A DNA stretch of 64,000 nt from positions 7,267-71,266 of the forward strand of contig JBCCRC010000006.1 of the NCBI GenBank assembly GCA_039208375.1, read 5' to 3'. Origin of the DNA: JANQPC01 sp039208375 (GTDB lineage: Bacteria; Pseudomonadota; Alphaproteobacteria; Rhodobacterales; Rhodobacteraceae). The notes under the pieces are model-generated. The model made no database searches and was not told the origin of the DNA. It saw only the letters and a program-made list of their open reading frames with translations. Positions 8,632 through 17,136 of this stretch are shown here, piece after piece (position 1 is the stretch's first letter; every line of letters starts with the position of its first letter). The translations under genes were made by a program, and so were the position numbers.

Positions 8632-8632
8632 A

Positions 8633-9301
8633 TCAATCCGCTCCGATCACGGCTTGTTCGATGAGGGGCTCGCCCTCCCGATAGTTCTTAAGATCGGCGA
8701 TCCAATTCTCGATCACCCGGCCCGCAAGCATCATGAAGGCAATCGGCACCGAGATGAGGAACCACCATTGCAGCACGTTGTCTGTGCCGAGCATGATCTG
8801 AAAATTAGCGGCAGAGTTGGCGACAAGCCGCGCGGACGTCACGATGACGACCCAAGAGAACCCGAGCCATAGGATCGCATCCATCGTCAGGCAGGCGAAC
8901 TGCCCCCCTCGCGGCATCGCGCCCCGAAATTCCGCAAAAGCGAGGTGTGTGCGTAGCTTCACGTTATAACTGCACCCCACCCACGTCATGATAAGAAACA
9001 GAAACGGCGGCAAGGTTGTGGACCACGGCGCCTGCACGTTGAAGACGAACCGCCGGATCACTTCCACAAAGATGATCCCACCGATCAACAGGTACGAAGT
9101 GACCATCACGGTGGATTCAATCCGACGGTCCAGCCATGGCACGAAGCGATAAAGGAAATAGAACAGAAGCCCGCCCAGCACCGTGGCCGCTAGGCCCAGT
9201 GGCCAAGACGCCGGTTCCCGAAGCGCTTGGCGCAACATGAATGAGTCGTTCGAAAAGAGTGCCGCGAATATGTCGCCCGCACCGGCAAACCAGTCAGCCA
9301 T
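8633..9301 (-). CDS. TRAP transporter small permease subunit (DctQ family)
   Basis: A 222-residue small membrane subunit with four predicted helices plus an extra N-terminal one (RFVPWLDRRIESTVMVTSYLL; RTHLAFAEFRG; MDAILWLGFSWVVIV). It is longer than the usual 160-180-residue DctQ because of about 50 extra N-terminal residues. It pairs with the large subunit directly downstream and the binding protein upstream. A strong hairpin separates it from the binding-protein gene, so it is probably expressed at a lower level. Confidence 0.88.
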   Translation of the reverse strand: MADWFAGAGDIFAALFSNDSFMLRQALREPASWPLGLAATVLGGLLFYFLYRFVPWLDRRIESTVMVTSYLLIGGIIFVEVIRRFVFNVQAPWSTTLPPFLFLIMTWVGCSYNVKLRTHLAFAEFRGAMPRGGQFACLTMDAILWLGFSWVVIVTSARLVANSAANFQIMLGTDNVLQWWFLISVPIAFMMLAGRVIENWIADLKNYREGEPLIEQAVIGAD

Positions 9302-9367
9302 TTGGCCCCTCCCGTTCCTGCATATGGGCCCGGCGCGCCTCGTTTCTGTGGGCGGTCTTGGCCGGTA

Positions 9368-9395
9368 GGCCGGGGAAGGCGCGCCCTCCCCGGCC
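9368..9395 (-). terminator. Intercistronic hairpin between TRAP binding protein and permease genes
   Basis: GGCCGGGGA (9368-9376) and TCCCCGGCC (9387-9395) form a perfect 9-bp GC stem with a 10-base loop. It lies just after the binding-protein stop in the direction of transcription and has no T run. It probably protects the 3' end of the binding-protein message or partly terminates, giving more binding protein than permease, as is common for such transporters. Confidence 0.55.
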
Positions 9396-9419
9396 GGTTT
9401 ATGCTAGCCTATGCGGCGA

Positions 9420-10655
9420 TCAGACCGAACGCCACCAGCGGCGCGGTTCCACGTTCTCGGCCAGGGTATCGACCGGGATCTCGCGCGCCACGTTGTAGAT
9501 CTCCTGGTAGGTGTCCGCACCACCCTGCCAGCCGTTGATCCGCTCGCGCCACTGCTCCCACGGCCCCGGATTGAACTCGGGCGAGCACATCTCTTCGGCC
9601 ATCTTGATCTGGGCGGCATCGAGTTCGGCCACCCGAACATCGTTTTCGGCAAAGATTGTGCCAGGAAGCTGCGGGTTGGAGAAGCCCACGGTGTTGACAA
9701 GCGCCGCTTCGTTGGCCGCCTGAACATGAACCTGCGTCAGATAGGCGGATTCCATGATGGCATCCTGCAGGTTGGCTTCAAGCCCGTCGAACACTTCAGC
9801 CGACATGGCGGTATGCTCAGTGCCGCAGAAGAACTTCAGGTCAACCGACTGGCTCACGACCGGGCTCATGTTGGCATAGGCCACAGCCGACGCCCAAGTT
9901 TCCGCCCCGTCGATTAGGCCCTGACGCAGGCCGTCGAGGGTCTCTTCCCAAGCAATTGGCGTCGGGTTGAGGTTTAGAAGCTGCATCGCGATGCGGCCAA
10001 GCTGGGTGCCCGTCACTCGGTTGCGGGTGCCAAAAAGCTCCTCGATCGAGGTCACCGTATCCCGCTCGGCGAAGGATTGGCCCAACTGGATGCCGCGTAG
10101 CTCGGCGTGGCTGAAGAGGAACTTCAGGCCATGGCGCCGTTCCATCGGTTCGCGCAGCATCGCCATCGAGGCGGGGTGGTAGAGGAAATAGTATTGCGCC
10201 GCACGGCTTGGGAACATGTAAGCGTAGTCAAGCACGTTAAGGTAGGGCACCGCACCGGCAGAGTTTTGGGTTGAAGCGGCGTACATGTCGATCACGCCGT
10301 TCTGCGTTTTCTCGGCACAGTTCAGCTGGCCGCAGATCTGGTTGTCGCCGATGAACTCAACGCGGATTTCGCCCTCGGTGCGCTCTTCAAGATCGCGCAG
10401 GAATTCCAGAACCCCGGCCCGTTCGATCAGCAGGTTGCGCTGGTTGAAGCCCGCCGCGCCCATCTTGAGCGTGTGCTTCGGCTCATTGGCGAAGCGCTTT
10501 TCGTAGGTCGATTCCGCCGCCTTGGCGAGCGAGCCAAGGGTAATGCCCCCGGTGAGTGACGCTGCACCAAGGACGACCGACGACATGCCATATGTGCCGG
10601 ACAGCCTGAAGAAATCCCGACGCGAGATATTGCTAAGCACGCGAGATGCTTTCAT
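9420..10655 (-). CDS. TRAP transporter substrate-binding protein (DctP family), Tat-exported
   Basis: A 411-residue periplasmic solute receptor of the TRAP importer. The N-terminus (NISRRDFFRLSG followed by a hydrophobic stretch) is a twin-arginine signal, with cleavage likely after AKA near residue 46. The mature part follows the DctP fold, including the conserved LGRIAMQLLNLNPTPIAWEE region where the carboxylate/sulfonate-binding Arg usually lies. The ATG at 10655 has a near-perfect GGGAGGA site 7 bases upstream; a start 19 codons earlier would spoil the signal. First gene of the TRAP-IclR operon, divergent from the GMC dehydrogenase. By position it equals IseK. Confidence 0.9.
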   Translation of the reverse strand: MKASRVLSNISRRDFFRLSGTYGMSSVVLGAASLTGGITLGSLAKAAESTYEKRFANEPKHTLKMGAAGFNQRNLLIERAGVLEFLRDLEERTEGEIRVEFIGDNQICGQLNCAEKTQNGVIDMYAASTQNSAGAVPYLNVLDYAYMFPSRAAQYYFLYHPASMAMLREPMERRHGLKFLFSHAELRGIQLGQSFAERDTVTSIEELFGTRNRVTGTQLGRIAMQLLNLNPTPIAWEETLDGLRQGLIDGAETWASAVAYANMSPVVSQSVDLKFFCGTEHTAMSAEVFDGLEANLQDAIMESAYLTQVHVQAANEAALVNTVGFSNPQLPGTIFAENDVRVAELDAAQIKMAEEMCSPEFNPGPWEQWRERINGWQGGADTYQEIYNVAREIPVDTLAENVEPRRWWRSV

Positions 10656-10671
10656 TAGAGTTCCTCCCTGA

Positions 10672-10694
10672 ACTGCAATTTTGATACTTGCAGT
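10672..10694. promoter_or_regulatory. Palindromic operator candidate in the divergent TRAP/dehydrogenase promoter
   Basis: ACTGCAA (10672-10678) and TTGCAGT (10688-10694) are perfect inverted 7-bp arms with a 9-bp AT-rich spacer. The site lies 17 bases upstream of the binding-protein ATG and 80 upstream of the dehydrogenase ATG, the only intergenic region through which a linked IclR regulator could control both arms of the pathway. Confidence 0.5.
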
Positions 10695-10773
10695 CTCAAT
10701 AATGGTCATCATATAGGCGTGGGCGCAAGTGAAATCTTTGCGGGCTTGCGCGTTTGGGAGGTGCGTTCGGGAA

Positions 10774-12405
10774 ATGTCAGAACTTGCAGCGGATTACGTG
10801 ATCGTCGGCGCCGGTTCAGCCGGATGCGTTTTGGCGAATCGCCTTTCCGCCGATCCGAAAACCCGAGTCCTCCTCCTCGAAGCTGGCGGGCGTGATTGGA
10901 ACCCGTGGATCCATATTCCCGTAGGCTACTTCAAGACGATGCATAATCCAAAGGTTGATTGGTGCTATCGCACCGAGCCTGATCCGGGGCTCAACGGCCG
11001 CCAGCTCGATTGGCCGCGCGGCAAGGTACTGGGCGGCTCATCTTCGTTGAACGGCCTGCTTTACGTGCGCGGCCAACCAGAGGACTATGATCGCTGGCGC
11101 CAGATGGGCAATCCCGGCTGGGGCTGGGAAGATGTTTTGCCGCTCTTCAAACGCTCCGAAAAACAAGAACGCGGCGCGGATGACTACCATGGCGATCAGG
11201 GTACGCTCTGCGTGTCGAATATGCGGCTCCAACGCCCGATCTGCGATGCTTGGGTCGCGGCAGCGCAAGCCGCCGGCTACCCGTTCAACCCCGACTATAA
11301 CGGCGCTACGCAGGAAGGTGTGGGGTACTTTCAACTCACCGCCGATCGCGGGCGGCGCTGTTCAAGTGCGGTGGCCTTTCTCAAGCCCGCGCGCGGGCGC
11401 GAAAACCTCACGATCATCACAAATGCCCAAACCGAGCGTGTGGTGATCGAAGATGGCCGCGCGGTAGGTGTGACGTATCGTGACCGCTCTGGCGCACTTC
11501 AAACAGTTCGGGCTGGGGCCGAAGTGATCCTGTCATCCGGCGCAATCGGTTCGCCGCAAATCCTGATGTGTTCGGGGATCGGCGCCGCTGATGAGCTTGG
11601 CGAGCAGGGCATCGAGGTGCGGCACGATCTGCCGGGCGTAGGGAAAAACCTTCAAGACCATCTGCAGGCCCGCCTCGTTTTCAAGTGCAACGAGCCCACG
11701 CTGAACGATGAAGTCCGCAGCCTCTTTAACCAGGCGCGCATCGCGCTCAAATACGCGATGTTCCGCGCCGGGCCAATGACGATGGCCGCGAGCCTTGCGA
11801 CCGGGTTTCTGCGCACCGGGCCTCATGTGGAAACGCCCGACATCCAGTTCCACATCCAGCCCTGGTCGGCCGACAGCCCGGGCGAAGGCGTGCACCCGTT
11901 TTCAGCCTTCACCGTCTCGGTGTGCCAACTCAGGCCAGAAAGCCGAGGCGAAATCCGCTTGGCCTCACCCGACATCCGCATCTACCCCAAAATCCACCCA
12001 GGCTACCTCGCCACAGAAACCGATTGCCGCACGATCGTGGATGGGGTGAAGATCGCTCGCAGGATCGCCGAAACGGCGCCGCTGTCATCGAAAATCGCCA
12101 GTGCCTTCCGGCCCGGTTCTGATCTGGCGATGGATGATTACGAGGGTACGCTCGACTGGGCGCGCAACAATTCAACCTCGATCTATCACCCCACCGGCAC
12201 ATGCAAGATGGGCTCTGGCGAAGACGCCGTGGTTGATGCCAGTCTGCGCGTGCACGGGGTGGCGGGCTTGCGCGTGGCCGATTGCTCGATCATGCCCGAA
12301 ATCGTTTCCGGCAACACCAACGCCCCCGCTATCATGATCGGCGAAAAAGCCTCTGATCTGATCCGCGAAGATGCCCGCGCGGGCGCCGCACTGGCGCCTG
12401 CATAA
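10774..12405 (+). CDS. iseJ: GMC-family alcohol dehydrogenase, probable isethionate dehydrogenase (IseJ-like)
   Basis: A 543-residue flavoprotein of the glucose-methanol-choline family. It has the N-terminal FAD fold (YVIVGAGSAGCVLANRLS), GMC signature 1 (GKVLGGSSSLNGLLYVRG), signature 2 (SSGAIGSPQILMCSGIG), and the C-terminal catalytic region (STSIYHPTGTCKMG with its His, then the SGNTNAPAIMIGEKASD segment). By family alone it could oxidise many alcohols. Directly upstream of xsc and divergent from a TRAP-IclR operon, it matches IseJ, which oxidises isethionate to sulfoacetaldehyde with electrons passed to the respiratory chain. The ATG at 10774 is preferred; an earlier in-frame start adds 15 Arg/Cys-rich residues. 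Confidence 0.8.
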   Translation: MSELAADYVIVGAGSAGCVLANRLSADPKTRVLLLEAGGRDWNPWIHIPVGYFKTMHNPKVDWCYRTEPDPGLNGRQLDWPRGKVLGGSSSLNGLLYVRGQPEDYDRWRQMGNPGWGWEDVLPLFKRSEKQERGADDYHGDQGTLCVSNMRLQRPICDAWVAAAQAAGYPFNPDYNGATQEGVGYFQLTADRGRRCSSAVAFLKPARGRENLTIITNAQTERVVIEDGRAVGVTYRDRSGALQTVRAGAEVILSSGAIGSPQILMCSGIGAADELGEQGIEVRHDLPGVGKNLQDHLQARLVFKCNEPTLNDEVRSLFNQARIALKYAMFRAGPMTMAASLATGFLRTGPHVETPDIQFHIQPWSADSPGEGVHPFSAFTVSVCQLRPESRGEIRLASPDIRIYPKIHPGYLATETDCRTIVDGVKIARRIAETAPLSSKIASAFRPGSDLAMDDYEGTLDWARNNSTSIYHPTGTCKMGSGEDAVVDASLRVHGVAGLRVADCSIMPEIVSGNTNAPAIMIGEKASDLIREDARAGAALAPA

Positions 12406-12452
12406 CACCAGCTTCCAACTCCAGTCACCTGTAAAGACGAAGGAATACGCCG

Positions 12453-14231
12453 TTGAAAATGACAACCGAAGAAGCGTTTGTGAAAGTCCTGCAAATGCAC
12501 GGGATCGATAATGCGTTCGGCATTATTGGCTCCGCCATGATGCCTATTTCGGATCTGTTTCCAGCCGCCGGCATCAAGTTCTGGGACTGCGCCCATGAAA
12601 CCAGCGCTGGGATGATCGCCGACGGCTTCACTCGCGCAAGCGGCAAGATGTGCATGGCCATTGCACAAAACGGCCCCGGCATCACCAACTTCGTCACGCC
12701 GATTAAAACCGCTTACTGGAACCACACGCCGATGCTGCTCGTCACGCCCCAGGCAGCGAACAAAACCATCGGCCAGGGCGGCTTTCAGGAAATCGAGCAG
12801 ATGCGGCTTTTCGCCGATATGGTCTGCTATCAGGAAGAGGTCCGCGACCCCTCCCGCATCGCCGAAGTGCTGAACCGGGTGATCGAAAAAGCCTGGCGCG
12901 GATCGGCGCCCGCTCAGATCAACGTGCCGCGCGATTACTGGACGCAGGTGATCGATATCGAGCTGCCGCAGGTGGTGCAACTAGAACGCCCGCAAGGCGG
13001 TCGCACGGCCGTGGCCGACGCTGCCACGCTTCTGTCCGAGGCTGAGTTTCCCGTAATCCTCAACGGCGCGGGCGTTGTGCTTGCAGGGGCGATCGATGCC
13101 TCTGCCGCGTTGGCCGAACGGCTCGACGCACCGGTGTGCTGCGGCTACCAGCACAATGATGCGTTCCCCGGCTCGCACCCTCTCTCGGTTGGCCCGCTCG
13201 GCTACAACGGCTCAAAGGCAGCGATGGAGTTGATCGCAAAGGCCGATGTCGTGCTCTGTCTTGGCACGCGGTTAAATCCGTTCTCCACCCTGCCCGGCTA
13301 CGGCATCGACTACTGGCCGCAGGACGCCAAGATCATTCAGGTGGACATCAACTCCGACAGGATCGGCCTCACCAAGAAAGTCACCGTGGGCATCCAGGGT
13401 GATGCAAAGCTCGTCGCCGAAGCGATCCTCGAACAGTTGTCCGATACCGCCGGTGACGCCGGGCGGCAGGCGCGTAAAGACACCATTGCGCAAACAAAAT
13501 CGGCATGGGCGCAGCAGCTGTCCTCGATGGATCACGAGGACGATGATCCTGGCACCAACTGGAACGAACGCGCCCGTACGCGTGAGCCCGATCGCATGAG
13601 CCCGCGGCAAGCCTGGCGCGCGATCATGCAAGCGATGCCGAAGGATGCGATCATCTCATCCGACATCGGCAACAACTGCGCCATCGGCAACGCCTACCCC
13701 ACTTTCGAGCACGGCCGCAAATATCTGGCGCCCGGGCTTTTCGGGCCCTGCGGCTATGGCCTGCCCTCGATCCTCGGGGCCAAGATCGCCTGCCCCGACA
13801 TGCCGGTGATCGGCTTTGCGGGCGACGGCGCCTTCGGCATCTCGATGAACGAAATGACGGCCTGCGGGCGGGGCGACTGGCCGCCGATCACCATGGTGAT
13901 CTTCCGCAACTACCAGTGGGGCGCGGAAAAGCGGAACACTACGCTTTGGTTTGAAGACAATTTCGTGGGCACTGAGCTGAACCTCGGTGTGGAATACGCC
14001 AAGGTGGCCGAAGGTTGCGGCCTGAAGGGTGTGCAGGTGCGTACGATGGAACAGCTGACCGACGTGCTCAACACAGCGATCCGCGAACAGATGAACGATG
14101 GCGTGACCACCTTCATCGAATGCGTGCTTAACCAGGAACTTGGCGAACCCTTCCGGCGCGATGCCATGAAGAAGCCCACCCAGGTGGCAGGCATCTCGGC
14201 CGACGACATGCGCCCGCAAATGCGCGCCTGA
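12453..14231 (+). CDS. xsc: Sulfoacetaldehyde acetyltransferase
   Basis: A 592-residue thiamine-diphosphate enzyme: sulfoacetaldehyde + phosphate gives acetyl phosphate + sulfite, the carbon-sulfur bond-breaking step for C2 sulfonates. The whole N-terminus (MKMTTEEAFVKVLQMHG, then IIGSAMMPISDLFP) and KTAYWNHTPMLLVTPQAANK follow known Xsc proteins closely. The ThDP-binding segment is GDGAFGISMNEMTACGRG, ending with NYQWGAEK. The start is a TTG at 12453, with AAGGA 8 bases before it; an ATG two codons later is spaced too far from that site. It follows the dehydrogenase by 47 bases and precedes the TauZ-like gene by 5. Confidence 0.96.
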   Translation: MKMTTEEAFVKVLQMHGIDNAFGIIGSAMMPISDLFPAAGIKFWDCAHETSAGMIADGFTRASGKMCMAIAQNGPGITNFVTPIKTAYWNHTPMLLVTPQAANKTIGQGGFQEIEQMRLFADMVCYQEEVRDPSRIAEVLNRVIEKAWRGSAPAQINVPRDYWTQVIDIELPQVVQLERPQGGRTAVADAATLLSEAEFPVILNGAGVVLAGAIDASAALAERLDAPVCCGYQHNDAFPGSHPLSVGPLGYNGSKAAMELIAKADVVLCLGTRLNPFSTLPGYGIDYWPQDAKIIQVDINSDRIGLTKKVTVGIQGDAKLVAEAILEQLSDTAGDAGRQARKDTIAQTKSAWAQQLSSMDHEDDDPGTNWNERARTREPDRMSPRQAWRAIMQAMPKDAIISSDIGNNCAIGNAYPTFEHGRKYLAPGLFGPCGYGLPSILGAKIACPDMPVIGFAGDGAFGISMNEMTACGRGDWPPITMVIFRNYQWGAEKRNTTLWFEDNFVGTELNLGVEYAKVAEGCGLKGVQVRTMEQLTDVLNTAIREQMNDGVTTFIECVLNQELGEPFRRDAMKKPTQVAGISADDMRPQMRA

Positions 14232-14236
14232 CGGGC

Positions 14237-15271
14237 GTGGGGCTCACTGAAACCATCAAAGCGTCCCTTCGAAATCAGAAGGGGCGTGTTGAGGCCCTGT
14301 GGCCCGGGGTGATCGTTGCCGCACTGGTGGCGATCGCCGCGCAGTTTTTATCCGAGCACTACGGCGCTCCCGCGATGCTGTTGGCGCTCCTGCTGGGCAT
14401 CGCGCTCAACTTCCTGGGCGAGCCTGGGAAAACCGCCGAAGGGATCGGGTTCACCGCCCGCACCGTTTTGCGCTTCGGCGTGGCGATCCTCGGCGCGCGG
14501 GTCAGCGCCGAGCTCTTGATGTCGCTTGGATGGGAAATGATCGCACTTCTCGTCGCGGGCACCGTGGCAACGATCCTATTTGGCGTGGCGCTGGCGCGGG
14601 TGATCGGCCAAGGCCCACGCTTCGCGATCCTCACCGCTGGCGCCGTGGCAATCTGCGGCGCCTCGGCCGCGATGGCGATTGCCGCTGTCTTGCCGAAAGA
14701 TGAGCGCTCCGAACGTAACCTGCTGTTCACAGTGCTGGGCGTCACCGTTCTGTCCACCATCGCGATGATCGCCTACCCCATCCTTACAAGTACGCTAGGC
14801 TTCGATGATGTCACTGCCGGCGCCTTCATCGGCGCAACCGTGCATGACGTGGCGCAGGTTGTAGGCGCAGGGTTCTCGATTTCCGAAACCGCTGGCGAGA
14901 CGTCCACGCTCGTCAAACTGATCCGCGTGACCTTCCTTGCCCCCATCGTTGTGCTGATCGCGCTTTGGTGGCGGCACCAGGCGGTGGAGGAGGACGGCAA
15001 ACGCCCGCCCCTTATCCCCGGTTTCGTTCTGGGTTTTCTGGCGCTTGCCACGCTGAATTCATTCGGACTGATCCCAAGCAGCATCGGCGCATTTCTGGCC
15101 GCGCTTTCGAGCTGGGCCCTGCTTGCGGCAATTGCAGCGGTGGGGATGAAAACCGATCTCAAGAACGTGCTCAGCCTTGGGCCGGGGCCGCTGGTGTTGA
15201 TTACAGCCGAAACCGTCTTTCTGGCCGCCCTCGTACTGGCCGGGATCAGCTTTCTGGAGCTACAGATGTGA
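14237..15271 (+). CDS. YeiH/TauZ-type putative anion (sulfite/sulfate) exporter, UPF0324 family
   Basis: A 344-residue membrane protein with about 10-11 helices. It has the family features GIALNFLGEPGKTAEGIGF, the TAGAVAICGASAAMAIAAVLP loop and GAFIGATVHDVAQVVGAG. Members of this family sit next to xsc in many sulfonate-degrading bacteria (named TauZ there) and are thought to export the sulfite or sulfate released by Xsc; direct proof is limited. The start is GTG at 14237, 5 bases after the xsc stop, and the stop overlaps the acetate kinase start by 4 bases. Confidence 0.88.
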   Translation: MGLTETIKASLRNQKGRVEALWPGVIVAALVAIAAQFLSEHYGAPAMLLALLLGIALNFLGEPGKTAEGIGFTARTVLRFGVAILGARVSAELLMSLGWEMIALLVAGTVATILFGVALARVIGQGPRFAILTAGAVAICGASAAMAIAAVLPKDERSERNLLFTVLGVTVLSTIAMIAYPILTSTLGFDDVTAGAFIGATVHDVAQVVGAGFSISETAGETSTLVKLIRVTFLAPIVVLIALWWRHQAVEEDGKRPPLIPGFVLGFLALATLNSFGLIPSSIGAFLAALSSWALLAAIAAVGMKTDLKNVLSLGPGPLVLITAETVFLAALVLAGISFLELQM

Positions 15272-16380
15272 CCGGAGCCGCGCTTATACTCAACGCGGGC
15301 AGCTCCTCGATTAAGTTCGCGCTTTTCCCGGAGGCCGATGGCGACGCACCGATGCTTACAGGCGCGGTGGAGCGGATCGCAGGCGACGCGGTGCTTCACG
15401 TATCGCCCAAGGGAGCGGAGCGACAGAGCACGCCCATCGACGCGCCCGACCATGCGGCATCCCTCCGCGCCATCGCCGGGGCGCTTGGCGATCAAAACAT
15501 CACGGCCGTGGGCCACCGGATCGTGCACGGCGGGCCTGACTTCACGGCACCGGTTGAGATTGACGATGCGGTTCTTGACGCGCTGCAGGCGATCGTACAC
15601 CTGGCCCCACTGCACCTGCCACAAGCGCTGGACGGCATTCGCGCGACGCGCCGGCTTTATCCCGTGGCGCGTCAGGTGGCCGCGTTTGATACCGCATTTC
15701 ATGCTGAAAAACCCTGGCTTCACGACAGCTTCGCTCTGCCCACCGCGATGTACGATGAAGGTGTACGCCGCTATGGCTTTCATGGCATTTCCTGCCAGTC
15801 GATCCTGCGCGGGCTGCACGCAGAGGGCTTGGCGCTTGACACCACGAAGATCGTGATCGCCCATCTTGGCAACGGATGTTCGATGACTGCCGTGCGGGGC
15901 GGCCGGTGCCACGCCACATCGATGGGGTTTTCCACGCTCGATGGCCTTGTGATGGGTACACGCTCGGGCCGAATTGATCCCGGCGTGTTGCTTCACTGGC
16001 TGCGCGCGGGCAAATCGGGCGATGAGATCGAGCAGATCCTTTACCACCGCTCGGGCCTTCTGGGCCTGTCGGGCCTGTCGAACGATGTGCGTGACCTCGA
16101 AGCGAGCGATGACCCGAACGCACGGCGCGCGATCGACAGCTTCGTGGCCCGCGCCGTAGAAGAGGCCTGCCGCCTGGCTGGAACGATGGGCGGGCTCGAT
16201 ATGGTAGTGTTCTGCGGCGGCATCGGCGAAAACGCAGATATGCTTCGCGACCGGATCATGGACGGGCTCGCCTTCCTGCCCGGCGCAGACGGCTCGGGCC
16301 CGAAGGCCCTGGTGCGCGCCACGCGAGAGGAGCACGAAATCCTCTGCGCGGTTCGGGCTACGACGCTTCACGTCAGGTAA
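15268..16380 (+). CDS. ackA: Acetate kinase
   Basis: A 370-residue ASKHA-fold kinase interconverting acetyl phosphate + ADP and acetate + ATP. Motifs: ILNAGSSSIKFALF (phosphate loop), GHRIVHGG, FDTAFH, YGFHGISCQSI, AHLGNGCSMTAVRGG, MGTRSGRIDPG and FCGGIGENADMLRDRI. It is slightly shorter than the usual 390-400 residues. The start GTG overlaps the upstream stop (GTGA). Sulfonate clusters usually pair xsc with phosphate acetyltransferase (pta); here the kinase takes that place, so acetyl phosphate from Xsc would yield ATP and acetate. Confidence 0.93.
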   Translation: MTGAALILNAGSSSIKFALFPEADGDAPMLTGAVERIAGDAVLHVSPKGAERQSTPIDAPDHAASLRAIAGALGDQNITAVGHRIVHGGPDFTAPVEIDDAVLDALQAIVHLAPLHLPQALDGIRATRRLYPVARQVAAFDTAFHAEKPWLHDSFALPTAMYDEGVRRYGFHGISCQSILRGLHAEGLALDTTKIVIAHLGNGCSMTAVRGGRCHATSMGFSTLDGLVMGTRSGRIDPGVLLHWLRAGKSGDEIEQILYHRSGLLGLSGLSNDVRDLEASDDPNARRAIDSFVARAVEEACRLAGTMGGLDMVVFCGGIGENADMLRDRIMDGLAFLPGADGSGPKALVRATREEHEILCAVRATTLHVR

Positions 16381-16421
16381 CACCCACCTCGCGGGAACGC
16401 GTATTTCCCCGGTTGGGTGTT
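16379..16421 (+). terminator. Branched hairpin at the end of the isethionate operon
   Basis: AACACCCA (16379-16386) pairs with TGGGTGTT (16414-16421), enclosing a smaller CGCG-GGAA-CGCG hairpin (16390-16401), with a short T run after the outer stem. It overlaps the ackA stop codon and lies just before the next gene. It probably ends transcription of the xsc operon, though the T tract is weak. Confidence 0.45.
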
Positions 16422-16440
16422 TCGCGTATGGGCATGGGCC

Positions 16441-17061
16441 ATGCTCGATGCCCGCCTCCGCCCCTTGATCGACCCCGCGCTGAATGCGCAGGGCGCTCGT
16501 CTTGCGCGCCTTGGGCTAACCGCGAACCAGGTCACCTTCGCTGGGTTGGCCCTTGGGCTAACAGCGGCGGGGTTGGTGGCCGGCGGCGCAGCGGGATGGG
16601 CGATCCTGCCGCTGCTCTTGGGCCGGCTGGCCGACGGTCTCGACGGCGCGATAGCGCGCGCCACGCAGCCCACAGCACTTGGAGGGTATCTCGACATTCT
16701 GGCGGATTTCACCGTTTATGCTGCGATCCCGCTTGCCTTCGTCTGGTACGATCCAGCGGCGAACGGCGCAGCAGGTGCGTTCCTCCTGGCGACTTTCTAC
16801 ATAAACGCCGCAGGGTTTTTGGGCTATGCCGTCTTGGCCGAGCGCCGCGACCTAGAGACTAACGCGCAAGGCGAGAAGTCGATCTACTTTGCGAATAGCC
16901 TTCTGGAAGGCACTGAAACAATTGTTTTTCTTGTGGTGATCTGCGCGTTTCCTGCTTGGTTTTCGCCCCTCGCTTGGCTCTTTGGCGGGGCCTGCCTTCT
17001 CACAGCTGTTCTGCGGTATGGCGAGGCACGGCGGCGCTTCGGCCAGGCGCCCCGGCGCTGA
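16441..17061 (+). CDS. CDP-alcohol phosphatidyltransferase family protein
   Basis: A 206-residue integral membrane enzyme that moves a phosphatidyl group from a CDP-alcohol to another alcohol in phospholipid synthesis. The catalytic motif is clear: DGLDGAIARATQPTALGGYL followed by DILAD, giving the conserved Asp residues. About six membrane helices. The ATG at 16441 gives the N-terminus MLDARLRPLIDPALN that looks right for the family; a GTG at 16417 lies inside the upstream hairpin. The acceptor alcohol cannot be told from sequence. It resembles the small bacterial group often annotated only at family level, not PgsA or PssA. Confidence 0.8.
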   Translation: MLDARLRPLIDPALNAQGARLARLGLTANQVTFAGLALGLTAAGLVAGGAAGWAILPLLLGRLADGLDGAIARATQPTALGGYLDILADFTVYAAIPLAFVWYDPAANGAAGAFLLATFYINAAGFLGYAVLAERRDLETNAQGEKSIYFANSLLEGTETIVFLVVICAFPAWFSPLAWLFGGACLLTAVLRYGEARRRFGQAPRR

Positions 17062-17136
17062 TCTTTTCAATCGCCCACGAAGCCCGCTAAGCTCTCCCAG
17101 CAAACGGCCCGGCACGTGGCCGTGAGGGAGGGATCT

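Noticed and set aside
14773..16383. A 536-codon open frame on the reverse strand opposite tauZ-like and ackA
   Set aside because: It is the mirror of two well-supported forward genes in high-GC DNA; its translation is Arg/His/Ala-rich with no domain.
16560..16740. Unusual spacing in the CDP-alcohol phosphatidyltransferase motif (7 instead of 8 residues after AR)
   Set aside because: Both spacings are accepted for this family, so it is not an anomaly.
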